Shown here: positions 1 through 8,432 of the stretch, piece by piece
Numbering within the stretch: the stretch's first letter is position 1
Layout: each line of letters begins with the position of its first letter
Source: Arsukibacterium ikkense
GTDB taxonomy: Bacteria; Pseudomonadota; Gammaproteobacteria; Enterobacterales; Alteromonadaceae
Direction: 5' to 3'
NCBI RefSeq assembly: GCF_000987775.1
Contig: NZ_LAHO01000002.1
Location: 186,001-250,000, forward strand
DNA length: 64,000 nucleotides
Translations under genes and position numbers: made by a program
The notes under the pieces: model-generated
The model's database searches: none
Told to the model about the DNA's origin: nothing
The model's input: the letters and a program-made list of their open reading frames with translations, nothing else

Positions 1-241
1 GATGTCAATTCTGCACTGGGATGTTATTTTAGGCCCTGATGGCCCGGTAATGATTGAGGTAAATGATCTGGGTGGTAGTAAAATTCCTCAATTACATGGC
101 ATTGGCCTGCTGGATAACAACTTACGCCAGTTTATTAAACGAAATGCGCAATTACGCCCAAATAGCCGGCTACAACGGCAATTAGGACGTCAGCAACCTG
201 GCGAACGCACTACCTTTGCGCACAACAGCAACCTGTCGTAG
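1..241 (+). CDS. Sugar-transfer-type ATP-grasp protein, C-terminal fragment
   Basis: Only the last 79 or so codons are in the window; the first ATG at position 2 is internal, because the residues around it (LHWDVI, then IEVNDLGG and QLHGIGLLD) align with the C-terminus of the next gene. The acidic EVND motif matches the metal-ligand strand of ATP-grasp ligases. The family, from knowledge of sugar-transfer-associated ATP-grasp proteins, is thought to ligate amino or carboxyl groups during surface polysaccharide synthesis; the substrate is unknown. The stop is TAG at 239-241 and the last 60 bases overlap the opposite-strand gene tail to tail. Family assignment rests on this paralogy. Confidence 0.8.
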   Translation, partial: MSILHWDVILGPDGPVMIEVNDLGGSKIPQLHGIGLLDNNLRQFIKRNAQLRPNSRLQRQLGRQQPGERTTFAHNSNLS

Positions 242-1345
242 TGCCGTTTTCAGCTGTGGGTCGAGCAAACCTTGGCCATGCAGCTGCAAAAATTCGGTAC
301 TGCCAACATCATTCAGTTCAAGCAAGACTGGCCCTGTCTCTGCAACAATAATATCCCAATGCATGGCTCCCATATCATTAATTACCGTGGAGGCTCTGAG
401 AATTTCTGCTTTTATCTGATCCCATAAAGGTATTGAAAAGTCGCCGAAATTGCGGCCAGACACCGGGTGCTGATGATGTAAGCGGGTTGTAGGCCAGTAA
501 CCATTCACTGCGGCACTGAGCTTACCGCTATCGGGGTTAACCTGCACCACCATATTACCATGTGCCCCTTTGCTAAAATTATCACTAATGTTTCCAGGGG
601 CGATAATTTTCCAGATAGCCCGGTGAATATAAGGCCCACTGCCGGTATTTAATACCAGAATGCGCAGGCCCGATGGCGTATCGGTCTGCGTGAATTCAGT
701 GATAGCAGGGTGCTGTACCACCGGACGCTGTAACAATACGCCGGCATCGGGTCGGTATCGGTGTGAATCAGACAGACCAATTGTTTTAGCAAAGAACTGA
801 TCAAAACTAATGGCGTTACCACTTTTATCAATCAGCAACTGGCGCTCAACATCAACTGCACTGATATAAAATGCGCCTTTTCCCTGATGGCCTTTTACCG
901 GTTTGACAAAAACAGGCCCTTGTTGTTGTAACAAAAAGGCTTTTAATTGCACCAGGTTGCTCAGTTTAGTCTCAATGAAACCGGGTAGCGGCCCGGCAGG
1001 TTTGTAAACCGCTAAAATTTCAGGTGCCGGTAAGCTATAGGCATCGCACAACATCGTAAACAGCATTTTATCCCAAGCCGGGGTAACGGCATTACGGGGG
1101 TTAAGGCTGCGACTAAAAGCCTCTAACGCACCGGTGCCCAGTAATTCAGTATATAAAGCGGCACCGCGCGGCGCGGCGTAAACCTGATACTTGTAATAAT
1201 CTGAAATATTACAGGTAGGGTTAGCCCGGTATAAGGCAGCTATATCCATTAGCTGCGCTAACAAACCGCGACGATACTGACGTTTAACGTAATATGCATG
1301 CTTTAATGCCGCGTAAACTTTACTAGAAAACGTAGCTGTAGCCAT
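182..1345 (-). CDS. Sugar-transfer-associated ATP-grasp protein
   Basis: About 387 residues. A lysine- and glycine-rich nucleotide-binding stretch (FVKPVKGHQGKGA, around residue 145-155) and a late LELND metal-binding motif (around 340) mark an ATP-grasp fold of the type associated with sugar transfer in capsule and exopolysaccharide loci. No signal peptide or membrane segment is visible, so a cytoplasmic ligase is expected. A TTG at 1366 extends the frame by seven codons, but the ATG at 1345 follows a purine-rich AGAGAG about seven bases upstream and is preferred. It is a paralogue of the truncated gene at position 1, in convergent orientation with overlapping 3' ends. The substrate is not predictable from sequence. 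Confidence 0.85.
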   Translation of the reverse strand: MATATFSSKVYAALKHAYYVKRQYRRGLLAQLMDIAALYRANPTCNISDYYKYQVYAAPRGAALYTELLGTGALEAFSRSLNPRNAVTPAWDKMLFTMLCDAYSLPAPEILAVYKPAGPLPGFIETKLSNLVQLKAFLLQQQGPVFVKPVKGHQGKGAFYISAVDVERQLLIDKSGNAISFDQFFAKTIGLSDSHRYRPDAGVLLQRPVVQHPAITEFTQTDTPSGLRILVLNTGSGPYIHRAIWKIIAPGNISDNFSKGAHGNMVVQVNPDSGKLSAAVNGYWPTTRLHHQHPVSGRNFGDFSIPLWDQIKAEILRASTVINDMGAMHWDIIVAETGPVLLELNDVGSTEFLQLHGQGLLDPQLKTALRQVAVVRKGSAFARLLTS

Positions 1346-1373
1346 AACTGCTCTCTGATTTAACAAAACGCCA

Positions 1374-1413
1374 AAACACTCTTCAGCACAACTCAGCAGC
1401 AGAATGAGTGTTT
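1374..1413. repeat. 8-bp inverted repeat in divergent intergenic region
   Basis: AAACACTC at 1374-1381 is mirrored exactly by GAGTGTTT at 1406-1413, with 24 bases between. It lies between the divergent ATP-grasp and TPR genes, close to the ATP-grasp start. It could be an operator or an RNA hairpin in the minus-strand leader; nothing else supports either reading. Confidence 0.4.
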
Positions 1414-1514
1414 AAAACGCAGTCAGGATGCCAGCGATTTTTCAGATAAGCAATATAAAAGCGCGCAGTTTTAACTTAAAATAAACATCAAGAGTAGACT
1501 CTCGAAGGTTGCTG

Positions 1515-1544
1515 TTGTCACAGCACTGAGTTTGATGATACTTT
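1515..1544 (+). promoter_or_regulatory. Possible sigma-70 promoter for the TPR gene
   Basis: TTGTCA at 1515-1520 resembles a -35 box. It is followed by GATACT (1537-1542, spacing 16) or TACTTT (1539-1544, spacing 18) as the -10. It sits about 40 bases before the TPR-gene start. The match is moderate only. Confidence 0.35.
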
Positions 1545-1579
1545 AGCGTGGCTAAAACTTATAGTAATGGAGGCAAGAC

Positions 1580-2281
1580 ATGGATTTTCTGCCTGGGAAA
1601 ACAATTTTCTCAATGCTAATTGTAGCAATGATGCTAAGTAGTATAGTAGCAGCCGATGCTAACGTTACAGGTAATTTCACTGACCGGTCCTGCTTTGATA
1701 TGGAATGGAAGCGAGGCAAGCCTTTCGACTATTATCATCCGGCAACCAGTCAGGCGTCTGGAACGTACCGAGGTGGCCTGTTGTATCTGGTTGAACGTCA
1801 TCACTTTACTGATGATGTACGTAATCTGGTAAAAGGCAGTACCGGAGCTATGCCGGGCGATATCTTATTTGTATTGAATTCCATCCCCAATCATCCAGCA
1901 GCACTTGATGCTTACTCCCGCTACGAGTATCAGTTAAAACATTCAGAGGTTTTCAGAAGCAGACAAGCCAGACCAACCATGGCTCACCCGGCAGATTGCT
2001 TGTTCTTACGCGCAAATGAGGTATTCCCTAGTAACGCAGAAACGCTACTGGTCTGGTCAATTCATCAGTTTCGTAATAAGCGTTTTACTGCTGCACAACA
2101 AATTCTGGAGCGGGTAATTGCTATTGCGCCAGACTATATTGAAGCGCACTACAACTTAGGCTTGGTGTATGTCGAGCTGAATAATGCTACAAGTGCCAGA
2201 AAACATGCTGACATTGCCTATGAAGCGGGCTATCCGCTAATGGGTTTAAAGAACAAACTTGCCAAGTTGGAACAGAAATAA
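1580..2281 (+). CDS. Secreted TPR-repeat protein
   Basis: A 233-residue protein with a hydrophobic N-terminal segment (residues about 8-25, ending IVAADA) that looks like a signal peptide. The C-terminal third holds helical repeats typical of TPRs (AAQQILERVIAIAPDYIEAHYNLGLVYVE split over two helices, then SARKHADIAYEAGY). The middle part is unrecognised but has two cysteines in the mature region (SCFDME; DCLFLR). A strong GGAGG lies 7 bases before the ATG. The gene immediately precedes the beta-propeller-like gene with a 13-base gap and is probably its operon partner. A periplasmic scaffold role in the exopolysaccharide system is an inference from location. Confidence 0.8.
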   Translation: MDFLPGKTIFSMLIVAMMLSSIVAADANVTGNFTDRSCFDMEWKRGKPFDYYHPATSQASGTYRGGLLYLVERHHFTDDVRNLVKGSTGAMPGDILFVLNSIPNHPAALDAYSRYEYQLKHSEVFRSRQARPTMAHPADCLFLRANEVFPSNAETLLVWSIHQFRNKRFTAAQQILERVIAIAPDYIEAHYNLGLVYVELNNATSARKHADIAYEAGYPLMGLKNKLAKLEQK

Positions 2282-2294
2282 CAAGGATATCGGG

Positions 2295-3290
2295 ATGTCG
2301 TACAAAGGACTGCTAGTTACCGGGGGCTGTCTGCGCCCGGATGGCTTTGAATTAGGCGAAGGCAAGTATTATGGTAAGGCTGGTTTATTAAAACTTGATT
2401 TGAGCAGCGGTGAGTTTACCCCGCTGCTGACGAAAGCTGATGGCGGCACAAATTACCCACCACAACACCCTAACCAGCAGTTTACCGCTGCTTGCCTTGA
2501 TGGTGATACCCTGTGGTTACCGACCGACACTGAAGTGTATCAATACCAGCTACCGGAATTAAAACAGCTTAAGTGTTTTTCTCACCCCTGTTTTCATAAT
2601 ATTCACTCGGTTCATCTGTTTGACAACGAGTTAATCGTAACCTCTACAGGCCTGGATAATATTGTGGTGCTTTGCCCGCAGAGCGGCGAAATTAAACGCA
2701 TTATTAATACCGAGGGTAAAGCGCCCTGGCACCGCTTTGATGCCGGCACAGATTATAGGTTAGTGCACTCAACCCGCCCTCACGACAGTCACCCTAACTA
2801 TGTTTTTAAATTAGACAACAAACTATGGGTGACCCGTTGTACTCATGACGACGCGGTTTGCCTGGACGATGTGACTGATCGGATTGATGTCGCCCATCAG
2901 GACGAAATGAGTGTGCATGATGGTATCTGGTGGCACGATAAGCTGGTATTTACCCGGGTAGACGGCTATCTGGTTATTGTTGACCCAACAAGCCGTAAAG
3001 TGATTGACAAGCATGACCCGTTTGCAAGCGAGCGGAACAGGCCGCTGGGTTGGTGCCGTGGCTTACTGGTTGACGGTGATATTTTCTACATTGGCTACTC
3101 AAAGCTCAGAAAAACCAAACTTATATCCAAACTGAAATTTCTCACTCAGGGTAACTTTAAGTATATGGATGGTAATGAAGCCCTGATTGTTGCTTATGAT
3201 ATGGCGGCCAAAAAAGTGGTTAATACTTATGCCATACCCGCAGGAATGCTAGATGCCATTTACGGTATATTACCCTACAACTATGCTTAA
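2295..3290 (+). CDS. Hypothetical protein, putative beta-propeller
   Basis: About 331 residues with no signal peptide or membrane segment. The sequence alternates short strands with charged turns (for example LLKLDLSSGEFTPLL, NIVVLCPQSGEIKRII, YLVIVDPTSRKVIDK), a spacing typical of six- or seven-bladed propellers. Many His/Asp residues cluster in the middle (HSTRPHDSHPN, TRCTHDDAVC). RPLGWCRGL near residue 240 resembles a motif I associate with uncharacterised TIGR03032-like proteins, but I am not sure of that family. The frame opens at a TTG (2259) inside the previous gene, but the ATG at 2295 has AAGGA seven bases upstream and is preferred. It lies between a TPR gene and an asparagine-synthase-like gene. 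Function unknown. Confidence 0.75.
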   Translation: MSYKGLLVTGGCLRPDGFELGEGKYYGKAGLLKLDLSSGEFTPLLTKADGGTNYPPQHPNQQFTAACLDGDTLWLPTDTEVYQYQLPELKQLKCFSHPCFHNIHSVHLFDNELIVTSTGLDNIVVLCPQSGEIKRIINTEGKAPWHRFDAGTDYRLVHSTRPHDSHPNYVFKLDNKLWVTRCTHDDAVCLDDVTDRIDVAHQDEMSVHDGIWWHDKLVFTRVDGYLVIVDPTSRKVIDKHDPFASERNRPLGWCRGLLVDGDIFYIGYSKLRKTKLISKLKFLTQGNFKYMDGNEALIVAYDMAAKKVVNTYAIPAGMLDAIYGILPYNYA

Positions 3291-3355
3291 ACCACCGGTC
3301 AGTGCCAACAGCTGTACAATATTGATAATAGCCAAAGGATTGCAGGACAATAGCC

Positions 3356-5086
3356 ATGGACACTAACGTTGTAATAGCCATCACCGGTTGCCCGGAAGTA
3401 CGCATTGCCCCCCACCCAACGCTGGATATTGCTAAAAATAGTGCTGGTGCTGTTGCACTGATGGGCAGGGCTCGCTGGCAACAACAACCGGTTACTGCCA
3501 GTACATTATTACAATTACTGGACGACAATTCTGATTTAACGGCGCTTTATCAGCAATTATCTGGCGACTTTTACCTTGTTGTTATCCAAAGCGGACAACC
3601 CATACGGCTGGTTAATGACATAATGGCAGTGCAAAGCTGCTATTACGCCTTACAACAACAGGTGCTTTATATTGGCCATGGGCTAAAACAGTTGAAACAA
3701 CTGGGTGTAACATGTGCGCTGAATAAACAGGCCATATACAACTATGTGTATTTCCATTGCATTCCGGCACCCGATACCATTTACCAGCAGGTATTTAAAC
3801 TGGAAGCGGCTAATAGGGTTGCGGTAACCATCAACGAAATCAGCCAGGGTACTCTGCTCTACTGCCCTGATTTTAAAGCCAGTACTGCACCTGCCAGTAA
3901 CTTACAGCAACAGTGTCTGCAACAGTTAGACAACGCCGTGCAGCATAGCCTGCAGCCAGATTGCGGCGCCTTTTTAAGTGGCGGCCTCGACAGCTCAACC
4001 GTGGCCGGTATGCTTGCCAGACACCAGCAACCCGCTTATACCTATTCAATTGGTTTTAAAGCCAAAGGCTATGACGAAACCGAGTATGCCTTGCTGACGG
4101 CAAAACACTTTAACACCCGCCATCAGGTACACTATTTAACCCCGGAACAAGCTGCCGAAGCCTTTGTGAAAGTAGCGCAATTTTTTGATGAGCCTTTTGG
4201 TAACTCATCGGCCATGGCTGCCTATTTTTGCGCCCGCTTTGCCAAAGAAGATGGCCGCACACTACTGTTGGCCGGTGATGGTGGTGATGAACTGTTTGCC
4301 GGTAATAGCCGCTATGCCAAACAAAAAGTGTTTGAGGTATTTGCTAATGCGCCGGCACCACTGCAATCTCTTGCCAGAGCAATTTTTGTAAAAACACCAC
4401 TGGCACACTTACCGGGTTTTAAAAAGGTCGCCAGCTATATTCGCCAGGCCGACGAGAAGTTGCCGCTGCGCTTACAAAACTATAATTTTATTAATCAGTT
4501 TGGCAGCAATGCCATTTTTACTGAGGCGTTTCTGGCAGAGATTGATACGACCAAACCCGAGCAGCTGCTAAAACAGCGCTATAATCAATGCCTGAGCGCT
4601 GATCCGGTAGACAAAATGCTGTTTCTGGATTGGAAATTTACTCTTGCCGACAACGATTTAGTAAAAGTAACCAAAATGTGCGAACTGGCCGGTATTGAAG
4701 TGCGTTACCCGCTGCTGGATAAAGCCCTGGTTGATTTTAGCTGCAGCGTACCGGCCGATATAAAGCTTCCCGGCCAGAAACTGCGGGATTTTTACAAAAA
4801 GGCTTGCAAGGGTTTTCTGGCTGACGACACCTTAAGCAAAGAGAAACATGGTTTTGGGCTGCCGTTTGGTGTTTGGCTAACCGACAATGTCCAGTTAAAA
4901 ACGCTGGCATTGGATGCACTTAATGCGTTTCGGCAGCGGGCTATTGTTAAAGACAGTTTAATTGACGCGGCAATAGAGGCGCACACTAACAGCCATGCCA
5001 GCTATTATGGCGAGTTAATCTGGATTTTAGTGGTATTAGAGCTGTGGTTACAGGCTGAAGAGCAAGGATTCAGCAATGATACATAA
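3356..5086 (+). CDS. Asparagine-synthase-like protein with degenerate glutaminase domain
   Basis: A 576-residue protein of the AsnB fold. The synthetase half is intact: the pyrophosphate-loop motif SGGLDSS lies at about 208-214, and further adenylate-binding stretches (LAGDGGDELFAG; EVRYPLLDKALVDFS; KHGFGLPFG) follow in family order. The N-terminal half has the glutaminase-domain outline (GDFYLVV; LNKQAIYNYVYFHCIPAPDTIYQ split), but there is no Met-Cys-Gly start: the protein begins MDTNVVIAI, so the catalytic cysteine is missing. It should still activate a carboxylate as an adenylate, but with free ammonia, another amine, or a partner as nucleophile. Exosortase-A loci usually carry an amidotransferase of this family with the cysteine. 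It overlaps the deacetylase gene by 11 bases. Amidation of a uronic-acid sugar is a guess. Confidence 0.88.
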   Translation: MDTNVVIAITGCPEVRIAPHPTLDIAKNSAGAVALMGRARWQQQPVTASTLLQLLDDNSDLTALYQQLSGDFYLVVIQSGQPIRLVNDIMAVQSCYYALQQQVLYIGHGLKQLKQLGVTCALNKQAIYNYVYFHCIPAPDTIYQQVFKLEAANRVAVTINEISQGTLLYCPDFKASTAPASNLQQQCLQQLDNAVQHSLQPDCGAFLSGGLDSSTVAGMLARHQQPAYTYSIGFKAKGYDETEYALLTAKHFNTRHQVHYLTPEQAAEAFVKVAQFFDEPFGNSSAMAAYFCARFAKEDGRTLLLAGDGGDELFAGNSRYAKQKVFEVFANAPAPLQSLARAIFVKTPLAHLPGFKKVASYIRQADEKLPLRLQNYNFINQFGSNAIFTEAFLAEIDTTKPEQLLKQRYNQCLSADPVDKMLFLDWKFTLADNDLVKVTKMCELAGIEVRYPLLDKALVDFSCSVPADIKLPGQKLRDFYKKACKGFLADDTLSKEKHGFGLPFGVWLTDNVQLKTLALDALNAFRQRAIVKDSLIDAAIEAHTNSHASYYGELIWILVVLELWLQAEEQGFSNDT

Positions 5087-6020
5087 GCTGCTACAACTGG
5101 CGGGTAAACTATTAGGCCGCAATAAGCTAAGTATTCTTATTTACCATCAGGTGCTGGCTGAGCCAGACCCCATGCGCCCCAGTGAGCCCACAGCTGAGAT
5201 ATTCGACTGGCATATGCGTTTGTTAAACCAGTACTTTACGCCACTGTCGCTGGATCAGGCGCTTATTCACCTTAAGCAAGGTACGCTGCCAGCTAACGCG
5301 GTTTGCGTTACCTTTGACGATGGTTATCTGAATAACCTGACCGTGGCTCAGCCAATATTGGCTAAATACACTATCCCGGCTACCGTTTATGTCGCCACAG
5401 GGTTTAGCCAGGGCAACAATATGTGGAATGATCGGGTTATTCATCTGTTCGCCGATAAAGAAAGGCAGCAACTTACCTTACAGGGAGAGCAGGTTACATT
5501 GGGTGATTGGCAACAGCGCCGGCAACTGGCTCAGCAATGGCTGATGAAACTGAAGTACTTAGCTATTGCTCCACGCTTAGCCGAAGTTGATAAGCTGTAT
5601 CAGGAAAACAACGCCAGCGAGCAAGCCCCGCTGATGATGTCTCCTGCCCAGATCCAGCAACTAGCAGCAACCGGCATCACTATCGGTGCTCACACCATTA
5701 ATCACCCTATTTTACAAGTTCTGCCAGCGGCCGAGCAACAAACAGAAATCGTCAGGAGTAAACAGCAGCTGGAACAATGGACAACAAAGCCTGTTAACCA
5801 TTTTGCTTACCCTAATGGCGTGTTTAGCCGTGATTTTGATGAAACGGCACTACAATCTGTCCAACTAGCCGGTTTTCACTCTGCCGTCGCCACCGACTGG
5901 GGGGTCTCAGATAATCATAGTTCGCCATTTAAACTAAGGCGCTTTACCCCCTGGGACAGCAATCAACTGAAGTTTCACGCCCGTCTGATTAATAACATGC
6001 GCCAGTCGCACCCCCTTTAG
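5076..6020 (+). CDS. Polysaccharide deacetylase family protein
   Basis: 314 residues, NodB-homology carbohydrate esterase 4 fold. The metal-binding first motif TFDDGY is at about 79-84 and the second, GAHTINHP, at about 204-211 (H-x3-H arrangement); FAYPNG follows near 245. These enzymes remove N- or O-acetyl groups from polysaccharides or peptidoglycan. No clear signal peptide is seen, so the site of action may be the cytoplasmic face or the substrate may be lipid-linked. The start lies inside the end of the asparagine-synthase-like gene with AAGGA just upstream, which implies translational coupling. Deacetylases of this type are regular members of exosortase-A polysaccharide loci. Confidence 0.9.
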   Translation: MIHKLLQLAGKLLGRNKLSILIYHQVLAEPDPMRPSEPTAEIFDWHMRLLNQYFTPLSLDQALIHLKQGTLPANAVCVTFDDGYLNNLTVAQPILAKYTIPATVYVATGFSQGNNMWNDRVIHLFADKERQQLTLQGEQVTLGDWQQRRQLAQQWLMKLKYLAIAPRLAEVDKLYQENNASEQAPLMMSPAQIQQLAATGITIGAHTINHPILQVLPAAEQQTEIVRSKQQLEQWTTKPVNHFAYPNGVFSRDFDETALQSVQLAGFHSAVATDWGVSDNHSSPFKLRRFTPWDSNQLKFHARLINNMRQSHPL

Positions 6021-6030
6021 GTAAGCAGGA

Positions 6031-6732
6031 ATGCTGGCAAAATTAACACAAACTTATCGCGAATTGGGCATGGCTGACACGCTGCTCTATATGATTGACA
6101 AAGCTCTGGTTAAGCTGACCTTTAAGCAGGTTGTTATTCATAAATACTACATTACCCGCCAGCCAGTCACCACTGTTGCCAGCGTGCCAGCAACGAAGGC
6201 TCTGGACATCGAGATTAAGCAGCTGACCAGCGATGATCCGGTGCTTAACACAATGGACAGGCCCTTGATCACCTTGCAACAGCGCTACTTACAGGGCGGT
6301 TATTGTATGGCGGCATTTAAAAAAGGCCAGTTTGCCGGCAACTTATGGCTTAATTTCGATCAGTATCAGGAAGATGAAGTGCGTTGTCGCTATATATTGC
6401 AACCTGCTGGCCATGCCGCCTGGGATTATGATGTGTTTGTGATGCCCAAATACCGTTTTTCTTATGTGTTTGCCAAGTTATGGGATCGCGCCAATAGCGT
6501 GATGGCTGAGCGCGGTATAAGTTATGTTTATAGCCGGATTAATTATTACAATATTGCCTCATTGCAATCGCATAAAAGGCTGGGTAGCAAGATTTTTGGC
6601 ACGGTGTATTTTGTTAATATTGGTAGCATTCAACTGATGCTTAGCCGCCACTTCCGGCCTTTTATTAAAGTGAGTTGGCGCCAGACTGATTTTCCGGCGT
6701 TATATATTGGCGTTAATAACAAACATGAGTAA
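6031..6732 (+). CDS. GNAT-like acetyltransferase, exosortase locus
   Basis: A 233-residue soluble protein. The central part (GQFAGNLWLNF, then DYDVFVMPKYRFSYVFAKLWDRA and ISYVYSRINYYNIASLQSHKRLGSK in broken view) has the strand-helix pattern and the late N-x-x-S-x-x-x-H-x-x-L-G feature of GNAT acyltransferases. That makes it a likely N- or O-acyltransferase acting on a sugar or amino sugar; the donor and acceptor are unknown. Its start is 10 bases after the deacetylase stop, and it overlaps the next gene by 8 bases. Pairing with a deacetylase suggests tailoring of sugar acylation. Confidence 0.7.
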   Translation: MLAKLTQTYRELGMADTLLYMIDKALVKLTFKQVVIHKYYITRQPVTTVASVPATKALDIEIKQLTSDDPVLNTMDRPLITLQQRYLQGGYCMAAFKKGQFAGNLWLNFDQYQEDEVRCRYILQPAGHAAWDYDVFVMPKYRFSYVFAKLWDRANSVMAERGISYVYSRINYYNIASLQSHKRLGSKIFGTVYFVNIGSIQLMLSRHFRPFIKVSWRQTDFPALYIGVNNKHE

Positions 6733-7549
6733 TTCAGCCTTCGCTACCACCTTTCGGCAAATGACTAAGGGCCATAATTTTCTGATAAGCAGCCAGGCCG
6801 ATAAAGCCAGTGCGTTAATTATTTTGCCGCCCTTTGCTGATGAAATGAACAAATCCCGCCATATTATCAGCCAGTTTATGCGCCAGGCGACACAACAGGG
6901 TTTTAGCTGCTATTTAATGGATAATTTTGGTACCGGCGATAGCGAGGGCGACCTAGAGGAAGCCACTATGGCGCTCTGGCGGGCCGATTTAACTTTGCTT
7001 GTTGAGCAACTGGCGGCAGAGGGTTTTCAGCAAGTGAGCTTTCTGGCGATTCGCTTCGGTGCCTTACAACTGTTTGACCTGCTTAACAGTAGCTCACTGG
7101 CGGTGCCGGTTAAAGAAGTGCTGTTATGGCAACCTTATTTTGACGTTAAAAAATTCTGGCAACAATTTTTCCGAATTAAAATTGCCGAACAAATGGCACT
7201 GGGTGAAAAACTTAGTCAGCAACAACTTGAGCAGCAGCTAGCTGAGGGTGAAGTAATAGAAATTGCCGGTTACCCGCTAGCGCCCGCTTTTTACCAAAGT
7301 ACATTACAGGGTTTATATTCATTGCCTGAAGCATTTGGAAACAACGCGCTGCCATTACACTGGCTGGAAGTTTCACAACTGGCAGCGCCCGGCGTGGCAT
7401 TGAAAAAGCAACTTGAGCAATTACAAGCACACTGTCAGCTTAACTTTCAGCTGGTAAACGCTGCACCTTTCTGGAATACCACAGAGTTAGCCAGTGCTGA
7501 CGAGCTACTGAGGCTGAGCCTGGCCCAATTGGGGCGCAGCCATGTTTAA
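6725..7549 (+). CDS. Exosortase A system-associated hydrolase 2
   Basis: About 274 residues, alpha/beta-hydrolase fold. PPFADEMNKSRH near the N-terminus and MDNFGTGDSEGD near residue 70 match the hydrolase-2 family found in exosortase-A loci. The usual nucleophile elbow G-x-S-x-G is replaced by A-I-R-F-G (around residue 108-112), so a standard serine hydrolase mechanism is doubtful. The frame opens earlier at a TTG (6707), but the ATG at 6725 overlaps the previous stop and starts MSNSAF, as expected for coupled translation. It is followed by hydrolase 1 with an 8-base overlap. The substrate is unknown for the family. Confidence 0.88.
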   Translation: MSNSAFATTFRQMTKGHNFLISSQADKASALIILPPFADEMNKSRHIISQFMRQATQQGFSCYLMDNFGTGDSEGDLEEATMALWRADLTLLVEQLAAEGFQQVSFLAIRFGALQLFDLLNSSSLAVPVKEVLLWQPYFDVKKFWQQFFRIKIAEQMALGEKLSQQQLEQQLAEGEVIEIAGYPLAPAFYQSTLQGLYSLPEAFGNNALPLHWLEVSQLAAPGVALKKQLEQLQAHCQLNFQLVNAAPFWNTTELASADELLRLSLAQLGRSHV

Positions 7550-8432
7550 TGAACAGCCGTTACAGTTCAGCGCTGAGGGTGCGGTATTGCACGCCATCTA
7601 CAGCCCGGGGCGAAGCGATATTGCGGTACTTATTTTGGTCGGCGGCCCGCAGTACCGGGTTGGCAGCCACCGCCAGTTTGTAAAACTTAGCCGCGCTCTA
7701 GCCAGTGCTAACATTAGTAACCTGCGGGTTGATTTTAGTGGCATGGGTGATAGTGCTGGTGAACTACAGCCATTTTATGCCAACAGCCGGGCAATAAAAC
7801 TGGCGATAGATGCGCTGCTTGCCCAAAACTCTGCCGTTAAACAGGTGGTAATTTGGGGGCTATGTGATGCCGCCAGTACCGCGCTGCTGTATTGCTATCA
7901 GCAAGCAGATAGCAGAGTGGCCGGTTTGGTACTGTTAAACCCCTGGGTGCGCCAGCAGCAAAGCCATGCCCAGGTGATGCTAAAGCACTATTACTGGCAA
8001 CGGCTCAGCTCTAAAGCGTTCTGGCAAAAACTGCTGGCTGGTGGCCTGAACCCGTTGCAAAGTATTAAAGACCTGCTGCAAACGTTTCGGCAAAGCAGGC
8101 ATACTAAAACCAGCTCGGCCACAACCGCAGACACCACTAAACCAGCCACCACTGCTGATAATTATGTGCCACAGATGCTGGCGGGCTGGCAGGCGTTTAC
8201 TGGCAAAACGCTGCTGATTACCAGTGGCAATGATTTAACTGCGCAAGAATTTTTAACGCTGTGCCAAACCGATAGCGCCTGGGCAAGCTGTCTGCAAAAT
8301 GCCACGCATCGGCATATTGCCACTGCTAACCATACCTTTGCCACCGCCGAATGGCGTGCAGCTGTAGAGCAGGCCACGTGTGACTTCACTCGCGAGTTTA
8401 ACCCGGCAAATTCGCCGGTTAAGCCATGCTAA
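7542..8432 (+). CDS. Exosortase A system-associated hydrolase 1
   Basis: 296 residues, alpha/beta-hydrolase fold. The hallmark GGPQYRVGSHRQF (around residue 33-45) and LRVDFSGMGDSAGE (around 64-77) identify the hydrolase-1 family of exosortase-A polysaccharide loci. The nucleophile elbow reads WGLCDAAS, with Cys at about residue 108 where serine is usual. The C-terminal His of the triad may be in TANHTF. A Thr/Ala-rich insert (around 188-205) looks like a flexible linker. It overlaps hydrolase 2 upstream and the membrane-anchored protein downstream, so the three are co-translated. Substrate unknown. Confidence 0.9.
   Translation: MFNEQPLQFSAEGAVLHAIYSPGRSDIAVLILVGGPQYRVGSHRQFVKLSRALASANISNLRVDFSGMGDSAGELQPFYANSRAIKLAIDALLAQNSAVKQVVIWGLCDAASTALLYCYQQADSRVAGLVLLNPWVRQQQSHAQVMLKHYYWQRLSSKAFWQKLLAGGLNPLQSIKDLLQTFRQSRHTKTSSATTADTTKPATTADNYVPQMLAGWQAFTGKTLLITSGNDLTAQEFLTLCQTDSAWASCLQNATHRHIATANHTFATAEWRAAVEQATCDFTREFNPANSPVKPC

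Noticed and set aside
3356..5086. Lasso-peptide cyclase reading of the cysteine-less AsnB homologue
   Set aside because: There is no precursor peptide gene, B1/RRE protein or B2 transglutaminase-like protease next to it; polysaccharide genes surround it.
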